A program made the position numbers and the translations under genes. A stretch of 50,227 nt of DNA from positions 1 through 50,227 of the forward strand of contig JBHHZJ010000012.1 of assembly GCA_046758005.1 (NCBI GenBank), given 5' to 3'. The DNA comes from JBHHZJ01 sp046758005 (lineage in GTDB: Bacteria > Pseudomonadota > Alphaproteobacteria > Kiloniellales > J153). This document shows, piece by piece, positions 22,525 through 29,606 of the stretch (its first letter is position 1; the number at the start of each line of letters is the position of its first letter). The notes below the pieces were generated by a model. That model did not search any database. It saw only the letters and a program-made list of their open reading frames with translations, and was not told the origin of the DNA.

Positions 22525-23832
22525 TCATTGACGGCGCTTCTTGAGGACGGCGGTCAGGCCCTGGAGGAACTTGCGTACTTCGTCCGGATCGCGCAACCGG
22601 TAATCCGCCAGCGTCGGCTGCGGCGCCTCCGACACGCAAATGCCGATGCCGCGGCCCTTCAGGGCGGCAAACGCATCCTCGTCGGTCACGTCGTCGCCGA
22701 GGTAGACGGGCGCTACATCGGCGCCGCCCAGGCCGAGCGCGTCGAGCAGCCACAACACCGCCTTGCCTTTGTCCCAATCCATACCGGGCCTGAGTTCGTA
22801 CACCTTCTTGCCGCCGGTCTTGCGCAGCTCGGGGTGCTTGGCCGCCACCGCGTCGACCGCGGCCCTGACCAGTGGCACGGCGGCCTTTGCGACCAGGCGG
22901 TAGTGGACCGCCACGGCGAAGGTCTTGCCCTCGACCAGGGCGCCGTCGATCCGGGCCAGCCGGCGGCGCAGGTCCCGTTCGGCCGCCCGGAGGACCGGCA
23001 CGCAGTTGTGTCCTTGCTTGTGGTGGATCTCGCGCCCGTCCGGACCGGCGATATCGAAACCGTGGCTGCCGGCATAGAACAGTTGGTCCAGGCCGACCAG
23101 CTTGGCCACGTCCTCGCGGCTGCGGCCGCTCACGACGGCGACGGTGCACGCTTCCGCGAGCCCTGCGAGCGTAGCGCGCATTTCCCGTGGCAGCGCCGCG
23201 AGGTCCGGCCGCTCGACGATCGGCGTCAGCGTGCCGTCGTAGTCGAGGAACACCGCAACCTGCTTGTCTCGAATGAGCGTGGCGACCCCATCGAGGGCGT
23301 CGAGCGCCGAGGGAATCTCGGTGCTCCGTACCGCGTTCCGGCCGGCGATCCGCAGTTCGCTCAGCGCACCCACCACGATGTCGGCGCCTTGCTGCGCGAG
23401 CGCACCGTGTCGGCGCTCGCGATCGAGCCCGACGACCAACCCGAAGCGGCCAACCTTCGCCGCCTCGACGCCGGCCGGGGTGTCCTCGATCACCACCGCG
23501 CGTTCCGGGCGGACGCCGAGCCGGCGCGCCGCCTCGAGGAATAGGCCCGGCCCCGGCTTGCCCTCGATGTTCGGCCGCTCCCGATCGAGGCCGTCCACCT
23601 TTGCGTCGAACAGCTCGGTCATGCCCACAGCATCGGGCGCGGCCGGACCGCTTCTGCCCGCGGCGATCAGCGCGAGCTTGAGTCCCCGTGCCTTGGCGCG
23701 GCGCAGGAACCGAATGGCGGCGTCGCGCCGCGCGGGGGCCCGGGTCCCCGCGACCTCGGGGCCGACCAGGACGGCGTCGAACCTGCGCGGGTCGATCGTC
23801 TTGGCGCGGGGGGGCTTGGCAGGTGCGCGCAT
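22525..23832 (-). CDS. otsB: Trehalose-6-phosphate phosphatase with degenerate N-terminal HAD domain
   Basis: A 435-residue fusion. Residues about 185-425 are a trehalose-phosphatase of the HAD superfamily: nucleophile motif FLDYDGTLTPI (Asp197, Asp199), VVSGR, and the metal motif YLGDDVTDEDAF, all intact; it releases trehalose from trehalose-6-phosphate. Residues about 15-165 resemble beta-phosphoglucomutase-type HADs (PERAVVIEDTPAGVEAAKVG), but the DxDG motif is replaced by VLVGPE and the cap domain is absent, so this part looks catalytically dead. OtsB1-type proteins of actinobacteria also carry an extra N-terminal HAD domain. I chose the ATG at 23832; the frame is open to 23937 but that part looks non-coding. 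No otsA lies in the window. Confidence 0.87.
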   Translation of the reverse strand: MRAPAKPPRAKTIDPRRFDAVLVGPEVAGTRAPARRDAAIRFLRRAKARGLKLALIAAGRSGPAAPDAVGMTELFDAKVDGLDRERPNIEGKPGPGLFLEAARRLGVRPERAVVIEDTPAGVEAAKVGRFGLVVGLDRERRHGALAQQGADIVVGALSELRIAGRNAVRSTEIPSALDALDGVATLIRDKQVAVFLDYDGTLTPIVERPDLAALPREMRATLAGLAEACTVAVVSGRSREDVAKLVGLDQLFYAGSHGFDIAGPDGREIHHKQGHNCVPVLRAAERDLRRRLARIDGALVEGKTFAVAVHYRLVAKAAVPLVRAAVDAVAAKHPELRKTGGKKVYELRPGMDWDKGKAVLWLLDALGLGGADVAPVYLGDDVTDEDAFAALKGRGIGICVSEAPQPTLADYRLRDPDEVRKFLQGLTAVLKKRRQ

Positions 23833-23989
23833 CGCCTGTGACTTGTCCAGTTCGTTTCCCGCTCGCCCCCGGCCGGCGGCGCCCGCCGCCCGAAGGCCGT
23901 GTCCGCCAATTTGCAATCGGGGCAAGGACCTGATCAACTACACTATCGACTACTCCGATGCACGGACCGAAGGGGACCCGCGCGTAGAC

Positions 23990-24331
23990 ATGCGTGCTCT
24001 TCTTGCCATCGGCGCGGCGGCGCTGTCTCTTGTGCCGGGCGATGTGGCCGCCGAATGCCGTCAGCTCGACCAGCTGATGATGAGCTTTCTTGAAGTCTAC
24101 CCCACAGGCGGGGAGGTCAACCGACTTTCCGGCGCGCCCGGGCGCAATGTCATGAAGACCCTGTCGGCGGATTCCGCCGGCCACGCGGTAGCGTTCCTTT
24201 ACTCCGGCGATGGACCGGTCACCGGCGCGCGCGGACGTTATCTTTACGTCGTGCTGGACGCGCAGGATTGCATCCTGCGCCACGACTGGATCGACGCGGC
24301 GGACTACGACAGGGCGGTGCCTGCCGAGTAG
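23990..24331 (+). CDS. Small exported protein, unknown
   Basis: A 113-residue protein with a Sec signal peptide (MRALLAIGAAALSLVPGDVAA, residues 1-21). The mature part has two cysteines (AECRQLDQL and AQDCILRHDW) and ends in an acidic segment. AGGGGA is 12 nt upstream of the ATG, rather far. It is divergent from the trehalose-phosphatase gene. No family recognised. Confidence 0.68.
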   Translation: MRALLAIGAAALSLVPGDVAAECRQLDQLMMSFLEVYPTGGEVNRLSGAPGRNVMKTLSADSAGHAVAFLYSGDGPVTGARGRYLYVVLDAQDCILRHDWIDAADYDRAVPAE

Positions 24332-24358
24332 AGGTTGCCGGTCGGTGCCGCGCCGGGG

Positions 24359-25075
24359 TCAGCCCATGCCTGCGCGCCGCCGCCCACGGCCAACCCGGCG
24401 CCGGAAGATCAGTGAAAGGTTGTTGGCGGGCATCTCGACGACCCGGGCGAGCGCGAGACCGTGGCCCTGCGCGCACGCCGCCACGTCGTCCAGGTCGCGC
24501 ACGCCCCAGGCGGGATCGCGGTGCCTCAGGGACCGGTCGAACTCGGCGTTGCTCGGCGCGGTGTGCCCGCCGTCGCGCTTGTACGGGCCGTAGAGGTAGA
24601 GGACCCCGGAGGGCGCCAACAGTCGCCCGGCGCCGCGCATCAGGCCCTCGCAGGCCGCCCAGGGCGCGATGTGGAGCAGATTGATGCACAGGATCGCGTC
24701 CACCGGCGGGGTCCGGAAGCCCTCCCAGTCGGGCGCGGTCACATCGAGCGCCAGCGGCGCCTGGATGTTGTCGAGGCCGGCCTCGGCGGCCCATGCCGCG
24801 TTGCTCGCCCGGGCCGCCGGGTCGGGGTCGCTCGGCTGCCACTCGATTCCGGGAAAGGCTGCGGCGAAGGCGGCGACGTGCTGGCCGGTGCCGCTAGCGA
24901 TCTCCAGCGCCGCCCCGGCGTCCGGAAGCGTGTCGCGCAGGACGGCCAGGATCGGCTCCAGGTTGCGCGCGGCGGCGGGCGCGCAGTGCCGCTCCCTGGA
25001 TGCGGACTCGTCGCCGACCGCCACCAGGTACGAGGAGCGCTCCGTCCAACGCTTGCCTTTCCGCGGGTCGCTCAT
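24359..25075 (-). CDS. DUF938 family SAM-dependent methyltransferase
   Basis: A 238-residue class I methyltransferase-fold protein. The SAM-binding motif I is ALEIASGTGQHVAAFA, followed by an acidic residue in QPSDPDP (motif II) and the DUF938 signature INLLHIAPWAACEGLM with the downstream LYLYGPYKRDGGHTAPSN segment. The substrate of this widespread family is unknown. The ATG at 25075 gives the standard N-terminus (MSDPRKGKRWTERSSYLVAVGD is close to relatives). It lies downstream of the molybdopterin-fold gene on the same strand with a 67-bp gap. Confidence 0.88.
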   Translation of the reverse strand: MSDPRKGKRWTERSSYLVAVGDESASRERHCAPAAARNLEPILAVLRDTLPDAGAALEIASGTGQHVAAFAAAFPGIEWQPSDPDPAARASNAAWAAEAGLDNIQAPLALDVTAPDWEGFRTPPVDAILCINLLHIAPWAACEGLMRGAGRLLAPSGVLYLYGPYKRDGGHTAPSNAEFDRSLRHRDPAWGVRDLDDVAACAQGHGLALARVVEMPANNLSLIFRRRVGRGRRRAGMG

Positions 25076-25142
25076 GGCCCTTGGCCGACGACCGGCAGGC
25101 CATGTCCATGCCGACCCTGCGTCCCGGCGCCGCCGCGCGGCG

Positions 25143-25703
25143 TCACTCGACCTCGATGTAGAACGCGGACCAGACCCACTTCGATTCGTCCGATTTGCTC
25201 GTCACCTTCCCTTTGTGCGGGGCGGCCAACAGGGTCGGCCCGCGCTGGCCAAGCTTGAGGTACTCGCCGTCGCGTTTGATCGCCAGGATCCACTGCCGGC
25301 CCTCGAGCTCGTCCTTGGTAATCTTGGCGCCGTAGCCGTCGAGGGCGTACACCGTCACGGTCTTTCCCGCGGCCCCGGCCGCGGCCAGGACATCCTTGAG
25401 CATCGGGCCTTCGAAGCGCGGCGCGCCCGGCCAGTTCTTGGAGGCCAGCTTGACCTCGTGCATCCCCAGCGCTTCCAGCATCGCGTGGTCGAACTCGGCG
25501 GCCTTTTCGAACGCCTTCTCGTGGTATTTGAGGAACGCGTCACGGACGGGATCGAACGGGGCGCGGTTGGTCTGGGCGATGTTGCCGGAGACGGTCAGCA
25601 CCACCGGCCCGTCGGGATTGGCGAGTTCCCCGGCGGTGCCGGGCCTGGTCAACAGGGCGAGCGCCGCCAGGGCGAACGCCAGCCTCGTCATCCGCACGAA
25701 CAT
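25143..25703 (-). CDS. Periplasmic protein with sulfite-oxidase-like molybdopterin fold, no active-site Cys
   Basis: A 186-residue exported protein. The signal peptide covers about residues 1-25 (ending GTAGE). The mature part follows the oxidoreductase molybdopterin-binding pattern in shortened form: VVLTVSGNI at the start, FDHAMLEALGMHEV, WPGAPRFEGPMLKDVLAAAG, VYALDGYGAKI and a C-terminal W-VWSAFYIEVE strand. Sulfite oxidase and MsrP relatives hold Mo with a cysteine, but no cysteine is present here at all. It may therefore bind no Mo or work as a binding protein. The ATG at 25703 has AGGAG 9 nt upstream. A monohaem cytochrome c gene lies 220 bp upstream on the same strand, suggesting a redox pair. 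Confidence 0.75.
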   Translation of the reverse strand: MFVRMTRLAFALAALALLTRPGTAGELANPDGPVVLTVSGNIAQTNRAPFDPVRDAFLKYHEKAFEKAAEFDHAMLEALGMHEVKLASKNWPGAPRFEGPMLKDVLAAAGAAGKTVTVYALDGYGAKITKDELEGRQWILAIKRDGEYLKLGQRGPTLLAAPHKGKVTSKSDESKWVWSAFYIEVE

Positions 25704-25924
25704 GCGCAAGGTCTCCTCTTCCAAGACATGTGCCAAGACCGGCGGCGGCGGGCGCTCCGCGACCGACGGTCATGTCCCCGTCGAGCCGGCCGCGCCATCT
25801 CTGGCTTGCTCACCCGCCGGAAAGGCGCTCCGACCGATTCAAGCGGTTGCGTGCGATTTTGATGGCGCGTTCCCTGGTGCGCAAGACCGTCGGCGGGCCG
25901 GGCCTCTCCCCGCGGCCGCATGGC

Positions 25925-26296
25925 TCATTTCGGCCTCAGCGTCCGCACGAAGGCGATGATGTCCTCGATGTTCTGCGGCGTGATCTCGAACTCCTTGACG
26001 TGCGCCGGCAGATCGGTCCAGCGCGGCACGTCCGGGACGCGCACGAACACGGGGTGCGGACGGCGCTCATAGAAGGTCTGGAAACGTTCCAGCCAGTCGT
26101 TCCGCTTGGCCAGGAGTTGGAACGACGGCGTGCTGTTGATGCCTCCGTAGGGGTTGAAATCGCCCACGACGTGGCACCGCGAGCAGTGCCGCGTCGCGAC
26201 CTTGCGGCCGGCGTCGGGGTCGCCCCCGGCCCACGCCGGCGCGGCCGTAAGAATGACGCCGAGGATGAGAGCCGGAACGACCGCGAACCCCCTCAT
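25925..26296 (-). CDS. Periplasmic monohaem c-type cytochrome without methionine ligand
   Basis: A 123-residue exported cytochrome. The signal peptide is residues 1-23 (AWA), and the haem site CSRCH occupies 38-42. The C-terminal helix is typical of class I (TPQNIEDIIAFVRTLRP). After the start Met there is no further Met in the protein, so the usual sixth ligand is missing; His81 in RRPHPVF is the best alternative ligand, which would give a low potential. It precedes the molybdopterin-fold gene on the same strand and may pass electrons to or from it. Confidence 0.83.
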   Translation of the reverse strand: MRGFAVVPALILGVILTAAPAWAGGDPDAGRKVATRHCSRCHVVGDFNPYGGINSTPSFQLLAKRNDWLERFQTFYERRPHPVFVRVPDVPRWTDLPAHVKEFEITPQNIEDIIAFVRTLRPK

Positions 26297-26355
26297 GGCG
26301 CCAGCCTAACGCCTTGCGGGGCCGATGAGAAGGCGCGCCGGGCGCGCCGAGCGGG

Positions 26356-27606
26356 TCAGCTCACCGATTTGAGGCGCCGCGCCGCGGCCTCGCGCACGGG
26401 GGCGTGCGCCTGCTCCCATTCGATCATGTAGTCGCGGGTCAGCGGCACGGCGTCCACCGACTTGGTCATCTGGATTTGCGCCACCATCTGCCCCTGGCGC
26501 CGAAACGCGACCTCGGAGCCTGCCAGGTAAAACTCCCACATCCGGAAGAAGCGGTCGTCGAAAAGCGCGACTACCTTGTCGCGGTTGGCGACGAAGCGCC
26601 GGCGCCAATGGCGCAGCGTCTCGGCGTAGTGCAGGCGCAGGATCTCGATGTCCGTGACCCACAGGCCGACACGCTCGGTCACGGGCAGGACCTCGGACAG
26701 CGCCGGGCAGTAGCCGCCGGGGAAGATGTACTTGCGCAGCCAGGGGTTTGTGTTCGTCGGCGGGTCGCGGTGGGCGATCGTGTGCAGCAGGGCGACCCCG
26801 TCATCGGTGAGCAGCTCACGGACCTTGGCGAAATACTCCTCGTAATGAGGCGTGCCGACGTGCTCGAACATGCCGACCGAGACGATGCGGTCATAGGTGC
26901 CGGTCTCCTCCCGGTAGTCGCGCAGGTGAAAGCGGACCCGGTCGGCCAGGCCGGCCTCGGCGGCGCGCTCCTGGGAGGCCGCGTGCTGCTCCTTCGACAG
27001 GGTGATGCCCGTGACCTCGACCCCGGCGCAGCGCGCGAGATAGAGCGCGAGGCCGCCCCAGCCCGAGCCGATGTCGAGGACCTTCTGTCCGGGTTGCAGG
27101 CGCAGCTTGGCCGCGATGTGGCGCTTCTTGGCCTCCTGAGCCTCCTCCAGCGTAGTGTCCCGGGTCGCGAAGTAGCCGCACGAATATTGCCGGTCCGAAT
27201 CGAGGAACAGCGCGTAAAGCTCGTCCGACAGGTCGTAGTGGTGGGCGACGTGCTTCTGCGCCCGGCCCAGCGGGTTGGCCTGCTCGAAGCCGCGCCACAT
27301 GTGGCGCGCGCGCAGCACCCAGCGGTCCCAGGCATTCAGCGTGCCTTCGCCCACGTTGAGGCCGGCCAGGTCGAGGAAGTCGTAGATCGATCCCTGCTCC
27401 ACCGTGAGGCTGCCGTCCATGTATGCCTCGCCAAGGTACAGGCGCGGTCTGAGCCACAACTTGAAATGGAGGCTGCGGTCGTGCAGCCGGATCGTGACCG
27501 CCGGTCCGCGCCGGGGGTCGCCGAAGCGGTGAGTCCGCCCGGCGGCGTCGATCAAGGTCAGTTCGCCGCGTCGGAAGACGGACTTGAGGAACCTTGCCAG
27601 CAACAT
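26356..27606 (-). CDS. cfa: Cyclopropane-fatty-acyl-phospholipid synthase
   Basis: Adds a methylene from SAM across the double bond of unsaturated membrane phospholipid acyl chains. 416 residues from the ATG at 27606 (GGTGGGAC just upstream), normal for the CfaB-like branch. SAM site VLDIGSGWGGLALYLA, followed by VTGITLSKEQ and the bicarbonate/active-site region (MFEHVG, then YIFPGGYCPALSE with its Cys). The N-terminal lipid-binding domain starts LLARFLKSVFRRGELTLIDA. The frame is open for another 190 codons upstream, but that part is not protein-like. A possible promoter lies 50-80 bp upstream. Such enzymes are often induced in stationary phase or under acid stress. Confidence 0.93.
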   Translation of the reverse strand: MLLARFLKSVFRRGELTLIDAAGRTHRFGDPRRGPAVTIRLHDRSLHFKLWLRPRLYLGEAYMDGSLTVEQGSIYDFLDLAGLNVGEGTLNAWDRWVLRARHMWRGFEQANPLGRAQKHVAHHYDLSDELYALFLDSDRQYSCGYFATRDTTLEEAQEAKKRHIAAKLRLQPGQKVLDIGSGWGGLALYLARCAGVEVTGITLSKEQHAASQERAAEAGLADRVRFHLRDYREETGTYDRIVSVGMFEHVGTPHYEEYFAKVRELLTDDGVALLHTIAHRDPPTNTNPWLRKYIFPGGYCPALSEVLPVTERVGLWVTDIEILRLHYAETLRHWRRRFVANRDKVVALFDDRFFRMWEFYLAGSEVAFRRQGQMVAQIQMTKSVDAVPLTRDYMIEWEQAHAPVREAAARRLKSVS

Positions 27607-27656
27607 GTCCCACCCCAGCGTCGAGCCACTCCCGCGAATGTCATGGTTTCGGAAAA

Positions 27657-27684
27657 TGTATAACGCGTCCCGCACGATACACAA
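27657..27684 (-). promoter_or_regulatory. Possible sigma70-type promoter of the cyclopropane synthase gene
   Basis: Read on the minus strand: TTGTGT (27684-27679), a 16-bp spacer, TATACA (27662-27657), about 50 bp before the ATG. The -35 match is weak. Confidence 0.35.
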
Positions 27685-27804
27685 GATGCCGTTAACCCTG
27701 GCGTGAGGCCCCAGGCCACGACAGGGCCGGCGCGCGACGCCATCGGGTTTCCGGAGTCTTAAGTTATTTTCCCTAGTTTGGCTCCCCAGGGTGGGAGCGG
27801 ACTC

Positions 27805-28728
27805 ATGTCGGAGGCGATCACAACACCGCGCAGGCGGGTTTCCATGGGCCGCCGCCGTGCCGTCCTGGCCACCCTTTTGGGATCGGCCTTCCTGGCGGCT
27901 CTCGGCTTTCTGTTCCCGGTCCTTCTCGCCATCCGGTTCACGGCCGACACCAGCACCATCGGCCCGCGCCGGGTCGGCGACCTCTTGGACAGTTTCGCGC
28001 GCCATGGGTACGAACTGGCCTCCGTCGCGGCGGGCGAGACACCCGTGCCGCGGCTGTTCGCCACGCATTTGCCGAAGGACTGGCGGGCCCTGGCGCAGGC
28101 GGACGCGCGCAAGCGCGCCTTTATCATGGTCGTGCTGCCCCTTGTCCTGCAGGCGAACAAGCGCATCCTGGCCGACCGGCAACGCCTGCGCGCGATCGAG
28201 GCGCGCCTAGCCAAGGGCCGGAAGCTCTCGCCTGCGGAACGGAACTGGCTGGACGGCCTGGCGGACGGCTACGGCCTGAGCCCCAAGGACCTGAAGGATC
28301 TCGCATTTCGCCTGGACATCGTGCCACCGTCGCTCGCCATCGCCCAGGCCGCGATCGAATCGGGTTGGGGCACGTCGCGCTTCGCCACCGAGGGCAACGC
28401 CTTGTATGGGCAGTGGACCGAGCAGGGCCAGTCGGCGATCGTCCCGGCCGGGCGCGAGCCGGGCCGGACTTACGCGATCCGCAGGTTCGCGACACTGGGG
28501 GAGTCGGTCGCTTCCTATATGAGAAACCTGAACACACACCGGGCGTACCGCAAGTTCCGTGCGGCGCGGGCCGAGTTGCGCCGGCGCGCCGCGCCGCTTG
28601 ACGGCGCCACGCTGGCGGAAAAGCTGCGCTCTTATTCGGAGCAGGGCCAGGACTACGTCCGCGCCGTCCAGGCGATCATCGCGAAGAACGGTTTGGCGGC
28701 GCTCGACCAAGCAACGCTGCAGCCCTAA
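27805..28728 (+). CDS. Bax-like membrane-anchored N-acetylglucosaminidase
   Basis: A 307-residue peptidoglycan hydrolase of the mannosyl-glycoprotein endo-beta-N-acetylglucosaminidase (GH73-like) fold. Residues about 14-40 form a membrane anchor after an Arg-rich start (RRRVSMGRRRAVLATLLGSAFLAAL). The catalytic domain at about 170-300 carries the conserved Glu in IAQAAIESGWGTSRFA, followed by GNALYGQWT and the C-terminal YSEQGQDYVRAVQAIIAKNGL. This is the pattern of E. coli Bax. The ATG at 27805 has GGGAG upstream; a TTG nine codons earlier is less likely. The gene is divergent from the cyclopropane synthase gene. Confidence 0.88.
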   Translation: MSEAITTPRRRVSMGRRRAVLATLLGSAFLAALGFLFPVLLAIRFTADTSTIGPRRVGDLLDSFARHGYELASVAAGETPVPRLFATHLPKDWRALAQADARKRAFIMVVLPLVLQANKRILADRQRLRAIEARLAKGRKLSPAERNWLDGLADGYGLSPKDLKDLAFRLDIVPPSLAIAQAAIESGWGTSRFATEGNALYGQWTEQGQSAIVPAGREPGRTYAIRRFATLGESVASYMRNLNTHRAYRKFRAARAELRRRAAPLDGATLAEKLRSYSEQGQDYVRAVQAIIAKNGLAALDQATLQP

Positions 28729-28860
28729 ACCGCGGTCCCGGGCGCCGGCGGCTCCGCGCGGACGCATCGCAGGCCGCCGATATCCACCAGGAATTGCCGT
28801 TTTTCCGCCACGCTTTGACCGTTTTCCCCGGCCAATCTGCGCCGTGGAGGACTTCGAACC

Positions 28861-29007
28861 GTGGCCGAACAAACGAAATGCGAAGAACGCAAGGGTTCGG
28901 TGCAGACCCGCCGCTGCCTGCTGTGCGGTGGTGAGTTTCCCTCGGAAGGCCCGCACAACCGCATCTGCCGGAAGTGCAAGAGCAGCCAGGTCTGGCGCCA
29001 GGGCTGA
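28861..29007 (+). CDS. 48-residue zinc-ribbon protein
   Basis: A short gene with a GTG start and GGAGGA 9 nt upstream. The product contains two paired knuckles, RRCLLCGG and RICRKCKSS, i.e. CxxC-13-CxxC, with a basic C-terminus (QVWRQG). The pattern resembles small zinc-finger proteins common in alphaproteobacteria and looks like a minimal zinc ribbon. It lies just before the two tRNA-Leu genes. Function unknown; zinc binding is inferred from the cysteines. Confidence 0.75.
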   Translation: MAEQTKCEERKGSVQTRRCLLCGGEFPSEGPHNRICRKCKSSQVWRQG

Positions 29008-29161
29008 GCTGGCGGGCGCCGCGGGCCATAACGGCGCGCAGGGGCTTGCCGATTTTGTGCCACGATTGGCCGACTCTTCGGCGCCGATGCAGGCTGCGCC
29101 CGGAGTTCCCGTCGCGGTTCGGCGCTCGGGCCGGCATGGTGCGCGCACCGGCAGATTCCCG

Positions 29162-29189
29162 TTGCTCTTGCGGGCGCGCGCGCTATAAA
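29162..29189 (+). promoter_or_regulatory. Promoter of tRNA-Leu(GAG)
   Basis: TTGCTC (29162-29167), a 16-bp spacer and TATAAA (29184-29189), ending 41 bp before the mature tRNA. The -10 box matches 5 of 6 consensus bases. A GC-rich stretch typical of stable-RNA discriminator regions follows. Confidence 0.55.
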
Positions 29190-29230
29190 AGCGCCTCCGT
29201 GCCTTGGGGCTCCCGGCCTGGGCCGTCCGG

Positions 29231-29317
29231 GCGGCTGTGGCGGAATCGGTAGACGCGCAGCGTTGAGGGCGCTGTGGGGGAAACCCCGTGGAGGTTCAAG
29301 TCCTCTCAGCCGCACCA
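29231..29317 (+). tRNA. tRNA-Leu, anticodon GAG, CCA encoded
   Basis: An 87-nt type II (long variable arm) tRNA. Acceptor stem GCGGCTG pairs with CAGCCGC; the D-loop has GGTAGAC. The anticodon stem CAGCG/CGCTG encloses TTGAGGG with anticodon GAG, which reads CUC and CUU. The variable arm is a GGGG/CCCC hairpin and the T-loop is TTCAAGT. A genomic CCA ends the gene. Its own promoter lies at 29162-29189. Confidence 0.95.
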
Positions 29318-29365
29318 CACGAACGGGTCGGTTCACCGAGGCCTGGCGGGCTGCGTGAAATCGGT

Positions 29366-29393
29366 TTGACACGCGACCGGGTGCTGCTATTCA
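29366..29393 (+). promoter_or_regulatory. Promoter of tRNA-Leu(CAG)
   Basis: A perfect -35 box TTGACA (29366-29371), 16-bp spacer, and TATTCA (29388-29393), 25 bp before the second tRNA. It lies in the 101-bp gap between the two tRNA genes, so the second is probably transcribed separately as well as by read-through. Confidence 0.6.
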
Positions 29394-29418
29394 AACGGCG
29401 ATCTTGCCGGACATCGTT

Positions 29419-29505
29419 GCGGCTGTGGCGGAACTGGTAGACGCGCTAGCTTCAGGTGCTAGTTCCCGCAAGGGAGTGGAGGTTCGAGTCCTCTCAGCCG
29501 CACCA
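29419..29505 (+). tRNA. tRNA-Leu, anticodon CAG, CCA encoded
   Basis: An 87-nt type II tRNA. The acceptor stem and most of the T-arm are identical to the upstream tRNA-Leu, but the anticodon stem is CTAGC/GCTAG with loop TTCAGGT, anticodon CAG, reading CUG, the main leucine codon of GC-rich genomes. The variable arm is CCC-GCAA-GGG. CCA is encoded. Confidence 0.95.
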
Positions 29506-29606
29506 CGCACCATTTTCCCCTAGCCGACCCGGATTTGTGATTTCATCGGCCGAGGCGCGGGCATGTGGCGCCGCGCCGCGCGCGACATCGGACCGGGGAC
29601 GCGATC

